From contig OX467086.1 in assembly GCA_950106755.1 (NCBI GenBank), positions 32,754,001 to 32,818,000 of the forward strand: 64,000 nt of DNA. Direction: 5' to 3'. Below, piece after piece: positions 1-11,790 of the stretch (position 1 is the first letter of the stretch; the number at the start of each line of letters is the position of its first letter). The translations under genes and the position numbers were made by a program. The notes below the pieces were generated by a model. It was not told the origin of the DNA and did not search any database. It saw nothing but the letters and a program-made list of their open reading frames with translations. The stretch is from Climacium dendroides. Lineage: Eukaryota; Streptophyta; Bryopsida; Hypnales; Climaciaceae.

Positions 1-183
1 GATTAGTTCATACGCATATACAATGCCAACGGGCAGATTGGTACGATTCCAGTACCAAACTGCTCGCGAGCACAATGGTCGAGATCCAAAAGGAATGAAA
101 TTGAGGACTCAGAGATTCACAATGGTGTTTCTGGGCACTATCAACCTCTGTACATTCGCAGGACGATCTAACCTCTCAAGTGC

Positions 184-2050
184 TTATAGGCTGGGAAGGC
201 GCTCTGCCGATCCTTGGATGACGGTCAACAAGTTGTTTCCGAAGGGATCGCTCAAGTGGGCCGCCAAATTCTCGACGGGTCCCTCGCCAGTAACGTAGGC
301 CTGGATGAAGAATCCGAGCATGGAGAACATAGCCAGCCTTCCGTTCTTGATCTCCTTCACCTTCAACAAAGCGAACTGGTCGGGGTCGTCGGCAAGGCCG
401 AGGGGGTCGAATGCACCGCCTGGGTGAAGCCTGTCCAAGTCCTGAAGTTCACAATTCCGGAAGTTCAGCGTTGGCGTCTTCTTTTTCAATGGCTGATATT
501 GAAATGAAATAGGAGAAATAGACTTGGTAAGTGAACCTACCGATCCCAATGGAGACTTGTTGGTCGACCTGTAGTATTCGGCTCCTCCAACCAGAATAAC
601 CTCGGCAATAACAGCCGCTGCTAGGTTCAAGGGGACGTCGGCTCCGAAATACTTGATGGTATCACCTTCGAGCAACACGGCTCCGGTCTGGCAATAGAAT
701 CAATCAAAAATTGAATCTCCAAATTTGCTTAAATATGAAATTCATCGGCTCGCCATGCATTTTGTGAAGATCCAGGATGTGATGAAATCATTAAGCAATT
801 AAGTAAACCAGTGAACTATGGCGTTCAATTTGGACATTAAACTCGCTTACCTTGAACCACACAGCCTCAGGACCGCACACAGCACCGAACTTGTTGAATG
901 CCTCAGGAAGAACAAAGCCAGCGGCTCCCAACATGGCCCATCGACCGTGGATAAGCTCATACGCTTGGTACCTGCAAGACACGAATGAGAGAAGAGTCGA
1001 GAACACAAGGACTAAATGACAGAACGGAGTCATAGTGAATGTAAAGAAAAGTGTCTGGACGAATTACTTGTCGAAGTCTTGTGGCTTCTTGCTCAAACCG
1101 AAAGGATCATATCCGTAGCTGCAGCATACGTAACACAGCAGCCTCATCGTCAGAGGAATTCTCACTTTGTACACATTGGAAATCCAACCCGACCAAAACC
1201 CGCAATTATGCGAAAAGCATATTCACATCATACATTCTCTCAGGGGCTACTAAAATCACTGTGTTAAATTTGACTTTAGATGGAGAAGGTCACTTGTGTT
1301 GTTTGTAATTATTATGGGCCCTGAATTCCCTCTGTAAAGTAAAATCTAATCCAAAACATGGAAAGCATCTGACATTTCCATAATGTCAAAAATGATACTA
1401 ATAACATCTAACTATTGAAAAGATTTCAGAGTCCATAAAATTACTTACTCTCCGGCAACCTCTCCGGTCAGATACGCAGGGATTTCATCTTTGGACAGAA
1501 GCCCTTCCGGCAAGTAAATCCTCCTGTCAGGACCTGCATTATTCACAACAACAAATAAAAACATGTCCACACCACGTACAACCCCAAACAACCACATGCA
1601 CATCCCCTAGCCACACAGAATCCACACAGAATAATCAAAATTCCAATTCCAAATCCAAATCCAAAATGAAACAAGCTTCCCAAGAGAATTACAGCCAAAG
1701 ATCTCACACCAATTCCGTCAAGGCTCAAGGTCTCGTATCCCAAATTGACGAAAAAACTCACCATACCACTTGGCCAATTCCTCATTGCTAGCCACATTGA
1801 CCTGCTTCGTGGCTTTCTTCGCCACAGAAGCCACCTTCTTCACCGGCACTGGGGCCGACTTCTTGGTCACAGCGGCGGCCTTCTTGATGGGAGCGGGCGC
1901 CTTCTTCGCCACCTCCTTGCCGCGCTTGAAAAGAGCCACAACGCCGGGTTGCTGTTGCTGCTGTTGGCGAGCGACGATGTCGCGCTTGGAGCTCAGTGCG
2001 ACAACAGATTGGCCGAGAAACTCCGTCTTCGCTGCTGCCATGGCTGCCAT
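184..2050 (-). CDS. LHCB5: Chlorophyll a/b-binding protein CP26 (Lhcb5), six exons
   Basis: This is the minor photosystem II antenna protein CP26, which binds chlorophyll and xanthophyll in the thylakoid and links trimeric LHCII to the core. Exons read on the minus strand are 2050-1762, 1533-1449, 1118-1068, 971-851, 687-541 and 441-184. All junctions are GT-AG and phases agree, giving 316 residues. Visible Lhcb5 marks are [25 protein letters not shown], the helix-B chlorophyll site [19 protein letters not shown], the CGPEAVWFK loop, and a C-terminal helix with [19 protein letters not shown] followed by [19 protein letters not shown]. The leader carries a six-Gln run and KKAPAP/KKSAPVP-type repeats, probably a transit peptide plus a long N-terminal arm. 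The start could be the first ATG or the one three codons later. The family is certain; the exact leader is less so. Confidence 0.95.
442..540 (-). other. 99-bp in-frame intron of LHCB5 (exitron-like)
   Basis: The last intron starts GTAGGTTC and ends CTTCAG. It is 99 nt, lies in phase 0 and has no stop codon, so retention would insert 33 residues between the YYRSTNK stretch and DRLHPGG. Other Lhcb5 proteins known to me have only a short linker here, which favours splicing as the main form. Whether the retained form is made cannot be seen from DNA. Confidence 0.75.
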
Positions 2051-2340
2051 TGTGCGCTCAATGGATTGCGGGGCTCACGAGAGTGTGAGCGAGTGGCAGG
2101 GATGAGGGGGGGGAGTGTGCTGGGGGGAGGGGAATGAGTCTGGGGCTTGGAGAGGAAGATGACGATGGGGACGGGAATGGGAGGGAGGACGCGGGCTTGG
2201 GTGACCGAGCGGGTGGCCAATGGCGTTTGGATAAGGTGCCCACCGGCAGCCAATGGTTGCGTTTCGTTCGGGAGAGTTTACTGGGAGTTTTTTTACTCGG
2301 GGTAAAGGGTAAAGGGCAATGAGTAGAGCATCTCCAGCCT
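2051..2340 (-). promoter_or_regulatory. Upstream region of LHCB5
   Basis: Read on the minus strand, this stretch is rich in C and T with several CCCC/TCTC runs just before the start codon, which fits a 5' UTR and core promoter. I see no clear TATA box. Short ORFs here are low-complexity and not convincing as genes. Confidence 0.4.
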
Positions 2341-2385
2341 CACGGGAAACATCATCTTGGGGAATTACATGGATACTATTTTATG

Positions 2386-2660
2386 CAGGGCGTTAAATCG
2401 TGCCAACTTAGGTGGGCCCTGCTGAGGTGGATTTAACCTGGGAAAAAAGCAGGAATTTTTTATTTGCCACAAATGATTTTTTTTGCAACTTCTAAATTCT
2501 TATTTGCAATCAGAGACCCCAAATTAGCTAGGTAAGGTCTACAATATACCCTAGACATGGCTCAAAATAGGGGGATTTTTTTTACTTTTATTCCTAGAAC
2601 ACAAAGTTTACCTTGTTGGGCCCACCTAAGTTGGTATGATTTAACGTCCTGCCTATTTTA
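2386..2660. repeat. Fold-back element (MITE-like)
   Basis: Arms at about 2386-2420 and 2615-2660 are inverted copies sharing the core CCAACTTAGGTGGGCCC followed outward by a TTAAAT(C/T)-type stretch and CGTTAAAT. An AGAGCATCTCCA motif lies about 50 bases outside the left arm. The outer borders and any target duplication are not clear, so the superfamily is left open. Confidence 0.6.
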
Positions 2661-5038
2661 TTACAACAAATTCTTGTTTGTCCCAGGAGCGCAATTCACT
2701 ATTTTGTCTTTCAAACAACCCACCACAAGGCTCTTAGTGGCTCAAAGCAAAACGAATCCCCCATCATTGCTAATCCAATGAACCATTTGTGGAAGAAAAA
2801 GTAAGTTAGGTGGAATTGTTGTCCCTAGCAAAATTGAAATTTTGGGTGTGCTGAAGAGAATGTTTTGGTAGGGTCAAGCATTTATTATTACTCACTTTTC
2901 ATCCCATAAACATTGGATTGGATTTGTTTGGCAAACTATTAGTGATGCTAATAGAACATGTCTTTTAGGTCGTAATAATTTAGATTCTTAAAATAGGTAA
3001 TGTAGGATTATTACAAAAACATTTGATGAAGAAATCAATGAAATCTTTTTTTATAATCGACCTTGATCCAAGCTATGGATGTTAGCAAGAGGAGGCAAAC
3101 CAAACTTTGGCTAGGAAAAACTTGTTCAACTTTAATAGTGAAAATCAAAAGTTAAAGGTGGAATAATATTTGGTTCAAAGAGCTTGCCAAATGGAATTCT
3201 CTTTGTTAGACAAAAGCAATAAAAGTAGTGAAACTGCACCCCAACATTAGAAGCTAATATGAAGGACCACAAGGAATTAGAAAAATGAACCAAGATTACT
3301 ACCAAATTCTATTTTTGACGGACTAAATGATACAAGACAAGACATATTCATAGAGCATTTTCAATCCAATTGACATATTGGCCCTCCAAATTTACTTCTA
3401 ACTTTTAACTCATATACAATTAGAATTAGAATTTATTATCATTGAAAGTGCATCACAAATCATTATAAATAAACACATAAATAGTCCAATTAAAATGTTG
3501 GACCATCAAACTAAACCCATTGAAAGTAAGCTAAAAGAAAAAAATTATAAAGAACTTACAATTGGCAAATCATACCTAAGAAAGGAAAATCAAACAAATT
3601 GCACAACAAATTGATGCTTCAAATGTCTTCTCAAAAGATTGGAAAAATGGAAGTCAACTACATTAATTTGAAATAATATTATGCAAAAAGTTCAAATAGT
3701 TGATAACTTCATTGAATAATTAAAAGCATCAAAACAATAGATGAAAGGATATACAAAAGCCTCCTCAAAAGTATTGGCTAGAGATTTGTCTTGTCTTAGT
3801 GACAAAAAGATAAAACTAGATTCAACTTAAAGATTATAATCATTTGAGCTTTTAAATGTATAAAAATCAAATGAAAAACTAATAAATTTAGGAATTTATA
3901 AATCCATAAGTTTACAAAATGGCATATCAAGGTCATAGTATTATAATTGATCAATTAATCAATTGTATTTTATAAATTAAAATTATATATAATTTCAAAA
4001 TTCTAATTATATATAGCAATGTTAGTTTAATTTTTTTAATTGTCTTGTTTGATTGCAAATTTTTTTAACAACAAGATCATATTGGTTATTTTTTGCACTC
4101 TTTTCTACTTTAAAAGATTTGTATTCAACATATCAATAATGACTAGGCTCCTCTAAAGAAAAAGTAATTAAAAAAGTATTAAAAAGTTATTGTTTAAGAA
4201 AATATCTTGGCCAAAATTGCTATAAAAAATTGGGCTCCAACCATAAATGCTCAACTATTTATATAGGATCCTTTTCCTTAATATTTACATTAATAAACAT
4301 ACAAGACATTACTATAAATATCATTTAGGCAAATATATGATACCAATAATGAAAATATTATAGCCAAATTTATATAACATTCTACTATCCTATGTAAGGG
4401 TCAAATTTAACATAAATTAAATAAATTATGCCCAAAAGTGCCACATGACATTGAAACAAGTTTGTTGTGAATTTGTGATGTAAACCTTCAAATATTGATT
4501 TAGAAATTTGATTTTGGCACTCCCTTGACAAAACTAACCTTTATTTGTGATAAGTTTCATCTCAAAATTTAATGAATTATTTGATTGAATTTATCATTAA
4601 ATTTTGATAGAAAGATTTATTAGATAAATATTAAGCTTGTTATTGAAAAAAATGATTTAAAAATATAGTTGATTATAGATTAGTAATAAGAATTATAATT
4701 ATAAAATAAATAAAAATTGCACTCCAAGCATTACATTCTTCAATTGTTGTCTATTTTTAAATTCATTTTAAAGCATTCCTATAATTTTAAAGTGTATACC
4801 ACTTCAGCAGCTTTCAAGGACCTAAAAGAAAATTGAGATATTTTATAGCATCAAAGTCTTGTAATTTTGATAAATAAACAATACTATAAATAAAGCAATA
4901 AAAAAGAAGTTATCAAATGGTAATATTATTGTGATTGAAGAATGAACAAAATTCAAACATTACCAATGCATTACAAAAAACTATTGAATTTGTTGAATTT
5001 GTTTAAATATTTATTATTTTTATACTTCTACATTTGAG
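2661..5038. other. AT-rich desert without a recognisable gene
   Basis: Very AT-rich sequence with frequent stops in all frames. I find no ORF with recognisable domains, no RNA gene and no clean repeat borders. Confidence 0.5.
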
Positions 5039-5126
5039 GCCTAATAGGATGTCATAGTAGGCCTAATAGGATGTCATAGTAGGTCTAATAGGATGTCATA
5101 GTGGGCCTAATAGGATGTCATAGTGA
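5039..5126. repeat. 22-bp tandem array, four units
   Basis: Four head-to-tail copies of a 22-bp unit built on GCCTAATAGGATGTCATAGT, differing only at a few positions (for example GGCC versus GGTC). It is a small minisatellite inside the AT-rich desert. Confidence 0.9.
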
Positions 5127-5247
5127 ATCTATACGTTGTTGGTATACTATAGACTATACATCCAACATTTAGAAAAGAAAATGACAAATCTTCATTGAAT
5201 AAAATTACAAAGAAAATTTGATATTTTAAGCTCAAAAGAAAGAAAAT

Positions 5248-6020
5248 TTGTTTTATGATGAAACATATTTATTTGTAGCAAAACCAATTCACACACTAAC
5301 ATTTACAATTGAACATCTTCAATGTGCTCTTAATAAATGTTTCTCTTGCAAACAATGCCCAAAAATAATACACCATCACATCATTGTTGGATACAAAGGT
5401 CAAAATAAAAATTCTGTAGACTTCACAAATATTAAAATTGCTAAAAAATACATTAAAATGGCCTATGGTATTCTATTCTTAGAACAAGTTTGTTTTAGTG
5501 GAAACAAGTTTTGTTAATTATTTTTCATTTTGTAATTGTTTAAGATGAATAGTAGTTGATGATTGGGGTTGTCTCAAAGGAATTCATGTTGCATCTTTAG
5601 ACTTAAGGCAACAACCCATCTTCCCAAATCTAAATGTTCTAAAGTCTAAATCAAAACAAAAAGGCAAATCAAAATTTCAAAAGCAAAAAGTAGGAAAAGA
5701 TCCTAAAGATTTATTTAAAGAAATCAATACATTTGGTACACATACTAAATGTGCACTAAATATTAGTAGGAATAAAATTTCTACTTTTATTCTAATACAA
5801 ACATTTGAAGAGCCATTGTAGCTTGCTTAATTTCAACAAGATCAATATGAAGGGAAATATTTGTCTTCCTTTATTGATTGTGATTTTGAGAATTTCAAAA
5901 CCATATCAAATCAACATTGTAAAAATGAAATAAATACTCAAAACGTGGAGATACTTGCATTTGAAGGAGCTACAAGGCAAAAACAACAAATACAAAGCAT
6001 AGTGAAGATATGTATGTACT
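5248..6020 (+). pseudogene. Decayed coding relic of unknown family
   Basis: An open frame at 5248-5517 (89 residues, containing CFSCKQCP) is followed, in another frame, by about 150 codons from 5567 to 6020. That second stretch is broken only by one TAG and one TAA near 5817-5828, both explainable as C-to-T changes of CAG and CAA. It is Lys-rich at first (KSKSKQKGKSKFQKQK) and then more mixed. I do not recognise the family. A dead mobile-element ORF is the likeliest origin, because nothing around it looks like a cellular gene. Confidence 0.35.
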
Positions 6021-8149
6021 AGAAGAACATTCAAATATGAATGCTCTATCAAAAAGAAATCAAGTCATTTTAATGAATAAATAAATAAATAAAATTAAAA
6101 TCACTTTAAGGCACCACTACGTAAACCATGGCATGCAAAAGATCCTTTTGAGACATAAAATAGAAGTCAAGATGGTAGATAAAACAATATGGAAGATGAA
6201 TGATATTTGAGATAAAATCAAACAATTTAAAAAAACTTTATATAGTAACAAAGAAAAAGTGATACTATACGTAGATAGTTGTTCCATCATATTGGTGCCA
6301 AATATTTAATTAAAGTACAAAAATAAGCTTTGACACTTTAAAATACAATTTAAAAATATTTAGCATTAAATTCAAAGAAATCAAAATCTTTAGTAATTAC
6401 CTCATATATCTTCAAAAGCCACTTATGTTGTATATAGAGAGATGAGAAGACAAACTCTTTACACAACTAAGGTAGTAGAAGGTAAGACAACCCATGTAGG
6501 ATATGCTCAACTGTTCATAATTAAGTTAGAAGAAAGGAATCGTGTTCAAAGTAGAATTTTAGATTTCATTTAAAAATAGTAGAATAATTTTTTTAAAACA
6601 CTTTTATCAAAGTTAATTTGTAAAATCAAGCTATTTTTCATCACCCAAAAATTATTTTAGATTTCAAGCCTTCAATTAAAAGTTATGGACAAATTTTAGA
6701 GAGAAGTTAGAAAAGACATTTTCTTTGACATTTTCAAACATCCTCTCTAATCATTTTTTCTTACATTTTTTTGGTCCATAAATTTGTTTGGGAGGCTCAA
6801 AATTGCAAACGGATTTTAAGAGTTGAAAATTAGTTCAACTTTCAAACTTATTTTAAGTTCAAAGTTTCTTGAAAAAAATTATTTTATTATACAAAAATGA
6901 GGTCAAAGATTTTGCTTCAAACACAACTCTAATATTTTAATAATGAGCAATTAAGCTCTCATCTTCAAATTATTCCATATCCTTGGAGGATTCATGTGGA
7001 CAATGAATTTCATTATAAAAACAACCTCTTCATCCTTCATTCATACCAAATGTCAATGAATTCATTCCTTCATCATGTATTTAAAAAATTTGTTGATGGT
7101 AGATGGTCAAATGATAGATTGTCAATTAACTCAAATGATTGTTAATAGATACTTACATTCTTGACAAATTGTCTTTATATTAATTTGTAGATTTGGTTGT
7201 TTGGACATAAAACTAGCAAAAAATTTGTCACTTCAAGAAAATAAAAATAAAGTCAAAGCTACTATCCAATTATGATATGATCTTCAAGAGAAAAATTAAA
7301 AACGTACAGAAAAAAGTTGTTACTAAAAAATGAAGAAGAATATCAAAGATGAGAAAGAATATTAAAGATTTAGAAATGACCACAAAAACTCAGATAATAT
7401 AGAAAAACACCAAGAATTATGAAATACTATTAGTGATAAATTGTTTGAAAATGTAATTACACTAAACTTGATCAAATATGAAAGTAATGAACAAACTAAA
7501 AGTTCATAAACCTATAAAAATTTGAAACAACATTTACAAGTTGGGGTGAAAGGGAAAAGAAGAAAAAATATTATCCTAACCCTAAGATCACACAAAAAAA
7601 GACATGAAAACTGTGAATTTAGTGATTGATTTCACTAAATTTTATAAATTTTTAAGCATCATAAATCCATTTTTATTTCAATTAATAATAATAATTTGTA
7701 CTTAAATAGCATGAAAATTTTATTTTAGTGCTTTGATGGAATTTTCAATTTGTAGAATTGTTTATTAGTATCAATACAAATCAAGATAGAGTCATTGTAA
7801 AATTGCAATTTACAAATTGAAGTTGAAACTAAATTGCATCAAATATTCTATTAGATTCCTTCAATTGAATTTTAAATCTATTTGTTAAAGTTTAAAAAAA
7901 AAACTATATTTGTGTAAACTATTCAATTATCAATATGATCTAAATAAGTATTGCCTTGAAGATTAAAGAAGGAAAAATCTTCAAATAAACTTATATACCT
8001 TGACTATTTTAGTTCATGTGGTTAAAAATAGTTAGCTTCAAAGTTCTATTTACTAATCTCTACTCTAGTAGGTCAAATAAAAAATCACTTTTATAAAAGT
8101 TGTATAGACAAGTGGATAAAAAAATCATCATACTACTAAAATCACAAGG
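6021..8149. other. AT-rich desert without a recognisable gene
   Basis: No supported coding sequence. Low-complexity AT-rich DNA with stops in every frame. Confidence 0.5.
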
Positions 8150-8330
8150 TCTTTTGTAATATCACATTTTGACACTGTATGATATTACAGAGATTCAATC
8201 CCTCTATAATATCACAATTTCACACAATGTGATATTATAGAATTCCAACGGTCATTTCACCTCTGTAATATCACACAGTGTTAAAATGTGATATTATAGA
8301 GGTATTGTGATATTATGGAGGTTTCATATT
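8150..8330. repeat. Nested fold-back built on AATATCACA
   Basis: The motif AATATCACA and its complement TGTGATATT recur about eight times in alternating orientation. A left arm near 8156-8192 pairs with a right arm near 8252-8295 (CTCTGTAATATCACACAGTG and its partner). The result is a compact, strongly self-complementary element of about 150-180 bp, MITE-like, with no ORF. Confidence 0.7.
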
Positions 8331-10380
8331 TCTTGGCTTCACACTTTATTTTACTTCCACAATTCTATGATTTGAATGTTGAAGCTTTGAATGTTTTCAA
8401 TTCTAATGTTCTTTTCTTACTACCAAATGATTTGAAGCTTTGTTAGATTGAAGAAATTTTGAATTCTACAACAAAGTATTTACAAAGCCTTTATACTTTG
8501 ACAAATTTGCATTTCAATTCTTCAATTTTGATCACCATTGTTTGTGAGTAAATAAATTTATCAAGTGATGGTGTTTTTGAGCTTAACAATACCTTTAAGG
8601 TAATTTTTTTACATTTGTTTTGAATAAACTTGAATTCATGTATAGAATGGTGATTTGAACATTGAGTTTCATTTGAACAATTTGAGTGTAATTTGAGCTT
8701 CAATTTAATCTAATTTCAAGAGATTGATGTAATTAAAGCCAAATTGGAGCCAAATTGATGAAATTAATATAGTTAATGCGTACCAAAGCAAGCGCCAACT
8801 GCTAGTATTAAATAAAATTTTAACCCATATAATTTTAATGAGCTTCCCATATTAAAGAGTTTATAAACCAATACTTTTGTTGTAAATTTTGAAGCTAAAA
8901 AAAAGGTGTGGCTATGAATATTGATTTAAATGTTTATGGTTACTAAATATATATTATTACATATATTTTTAGAGGTATAAAAGATTAAATTGATGAATGA
9001 CTCAATTTTCAATCTATAGATTTTTTCTAGTAGCCCCAAGGCCATATAATGTTTATTGTATCAAATATCCTGAGGTGCCTTTCTCACTAATATCTTCTAG
9101 ATTTTCTAACATGGTACATATTTTTGATATATCCACATCAAATTATAAGATATTCTGATTATACTGGATCTTCGTCTCTTATATTTGAAGGCACAAAACC
9201 ATTTAAAAATACTCTTATTTAAAATAAGGTCAAAATTGCAAATTTCTTTTTATCTTGATGAATTTATTTGTAGAATTTTAGCCAACTTTTCTACATTGTC
9301 TTGTGAACTTTGTAGAGAGATAATCCACATTCAAAGCAAAATCATGTTTCTTATACTTCAAAATCAAGTTATTTTCATCCTTTCTAAAGATAAAATTTTT
9401 CCTTCATAAAATATACAAACTTCAATATGATAATTGCATCTAATTGTGATCTGTTTTGAAACAATCTCTATTTAAATTGTTGCCTTTAAAATTTATCTCT
9501 CTAAGTAAGCATTACAAATAATTCCTAACTTCAAAGAACTATTAGCAAAAGGTTTTCCAAGCTATAAATTAGTGCAATGCTCACCAGATATTTAATAATA
9601 AAAATATTAAGAAAATATTAAATTTTAAATCCAACATTTTAAAACTAAATATTTAAATATTTAATTTTAATAATTTTTAATGATTTTAATAATTCTAAGA
9701 ATTCTAATAATATTTAAATAATACTTTTGTAAATAATAAAATAACAAAATAATCACAATCAAATTTTAAAATTCTGTAATTTTGGACTTATTTTTAAAAA
9801 CACATTTTCTTTTATTATTTGTAATGTTTTTTAAAAATATTTTTTAAAACTATCCCTCGCCATTGAAGCCTTGGTATTTATTGAATAAAAAAAATTGTTT
9901 AATTTTTAAAATTTAAAATTTAATTTAATTTAATTTATTCATTTTTTTGACCAATTCCCCCCGTCAAGGGATTGATAGCCTTCTCTTCTTTTCACTACTG
10001 ACAAGGTTTAATAAATATTTTATTTAGTTTTATAATGGAAATCATAACCCAAATATTTTTGGGAGAAATTTAGGTGCATTTTCCTTTTTAGAATTTACAA
10101 CGAAATAAACTACAAGAGGTTTTGTCCCCATAACATTGATTCACTATTTGAGCAAAGTCCTACTCAATCTTCCTTATAGATAGTTTTGTAAATTTAAAGC
10201 CCTTTCCCACTTTGACACTCAAACTTTTTTTTTACCTTGTTTGTTATGACTTTTCAAGCAATGACATTGTAGAATATAAATGAACACTTCCCACAATAAC
10301 ATTGGATGTAAGGTAGTTTGTTCCAGAAGTCATAGTTATCTAAAAGTGACCACTAACATAGAGGTTCATTTAACTTTCTT
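8331..10380. other. AT-rich desert without a recognisable gene
   Basis: AT-rich sequence with poly-A/T and TTTAA-type simple runs (notably 9590-9950). Short ORFs are low-complexity and unsupported. Confidence 0.5.
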
Positions 10381-10439
10381 CAATGCACCAACAATACATT
10401 TTGCTTCTTCAATGTACTAATAGTGCATATTTCAGGAGG

Positions 10440-10590
10440 TGGTCACTTTTAGTGTCCATTGCATTTCAACTTCAAAATTTCATAAATAATTCTACAAAAG
10501 TCCAAAAAATATGGAATGACTTGCCATACATGCCAATTCCATTTTTCTTCCTAACAAATTTTACTGAAAATTGTTTCTAAGGATTTTAGA
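10440..10590 (+). repeat. Dispersed repeat, copy related to 49910-50050
   Basis: This stretch (CATTTCAACTTCAAAATTTC, then CCAAAAAATATG, CAATTCCATTT and TTTACTGAAAA) is matched in the same order at about 49910-50050. It is a non-coding dispersed repeat whose outer limits I cannot fix. Confidence 0.7.
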
Positions 10591-11032
10591 TTCAAGGAAA
10601 GGCAACCAATTTCATATAAAAATTTATTTAGCTACAGCTTCATTCCAAGAACACGAGTAAAGCTTGGCAATGAGATTATTTTGAAATACCATCAAACAAC
10701 TGCGGTTGTGAAGTTGCACTGAAAATACTGTTGCATAGCTAGGAATAAACGTACTGTATCATAGAAATTGTAGAATTGAAAGGCTTTATTGCAGCAATAC
10801 TCAACTCAACACAAGCCAGTAGTACTTAGCTAGCTTGGAAAAACTACTGCTACCATTTCAGCTGAGGAGCTGCAACTAGCGACATCAATCAACAACATCA
10901 ACTCTACGATCAGTTGCCATTTGCTTGAAATTACGGTCCCCACAGGATTGAGGGCCATGGACAGCTACGAACTTATACATGCAGACCATCTTGTCCTCCC
11001 CAGAGCTGTGAGTTCACCACTCGCTCGCTCGC

Positions 11033-11595
11033 TCAGAAGGGGAATGTGTAACCTGCAACAACAAACATGCTCTGCCTTGTCAGCCCTCAAGAAATCGTCC
11101 GCCATCAACAGGTGAGGAATGTAGGCATGAGTCAAAGTCTACACGAATCAATGTCTTGTGAAAGTGGAATGGAAAGAAGCGCTGAACAATTGCTGAATTA
11201 TACATCAATGCTATGTACATGGAATGAGAGTGGCGTGAGAGATAGAAGTGAAGGAGAGTTGATCGAGTGCACTCACGTCCGCATCTGAAGCCTCTCAGGT
11301 CCGAGCGTCCGCACTTCTTGGGCAGCTGCAATCCGTTGTTCACCATCTGCGCGGGGAAGGAGCTGGACTTCAGCTGGTTGCACATGCAGTTCTTGTCCGC
11401 GGTCCTCACCACGTTGCAACACTGCTGGGTGGGGGGAGGAGGGCGAGCTCCCTGAACGGCTTTCATGCACGGCAACAGCGCGTTGGGGTTGCACACCCCA
11501 GCGGCGTCGCTGGGTTTCGCCACCATGGCCAGCACCACCAGCACGCAAAGACCCACCAGAGCCGCAGCAGCCACGCACTTGGATCTCCCTGCCAT
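11033..11595 (-). CDS. Secreted lipid-transfer-protein-like, copy 1
   Basis: Small secreted eight-cysteine protein of the prolamin/LTP fold, which binds lipids in a hydrophobic tunnel in the apoplast. Exon 1 is 11595-11277 and exon 2 is 11052-11033; the intron is GT-AG and the spliced product is 112 residues ending RYTFPF. The start ATG at 11595 opens a signal peptide (MAG, then a Leu/Val/Ala core ending near KPSDA). The cysteine order is C-x7-C-x15-CC-x9-CxC-x22-C-x9-C, close to type 2 or the LTPd group common in mosses and liverworts; the residue inside CxC is Met. A minus-strand TATA stretch lies near 11738-11748. An upstream in-frame ATG (ORF to 11640) would spoil the signal peptide and was not used. 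Confidence 0.88.
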
Positions 11596-11737
11596 TGTTG
11601 TGAGTCCTGCGCTTGGATGACTCACTACGTGCCACTGCAAGCTTGATCACGTCCCGAACTCGAAGATGAAGTTGCAGCTTGAGGAGTTGGCAAACGGAAT
11701 GAAGCTGAGGATGATTTGAGCTGACTTCACTGCAGTC

Positions 11738-11748
11738 TTATATATATA
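11738..11748 (-). promoter_or_regulatory. TATA box of LTP copy 1
   Basis: A TATATATAA-type stretch on the minus strand about 145 bases before the copy-1 start codon. The equivalent place in copy 2 carries TATATAA. Spacing suits a core promoter with a 5' UTR of roughly 110 bases. Confidence 0.65.
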
Positions 11749-11790
11749 CTGCGCCAAAGACGAGTAGACGAAGACTAACCGAGACTCATT

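Larger units (their letters stand above)
10780..11790 (-). repeat. LTP cluster: left arm of large inverted repeat
   Basis: About 1 kb that is nearly identical, in inverted orientation, to about 12985-13990. It covers promoter, both exons, intron and 3' flank of the lipid-transfer-protein gene. The two arms are separated by a spacer of about 1.2 kb. The near identity extends into non-coding DNA, so the duplication is young or the arms have been homogenised by gene conversion. Confidence 0.9.
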
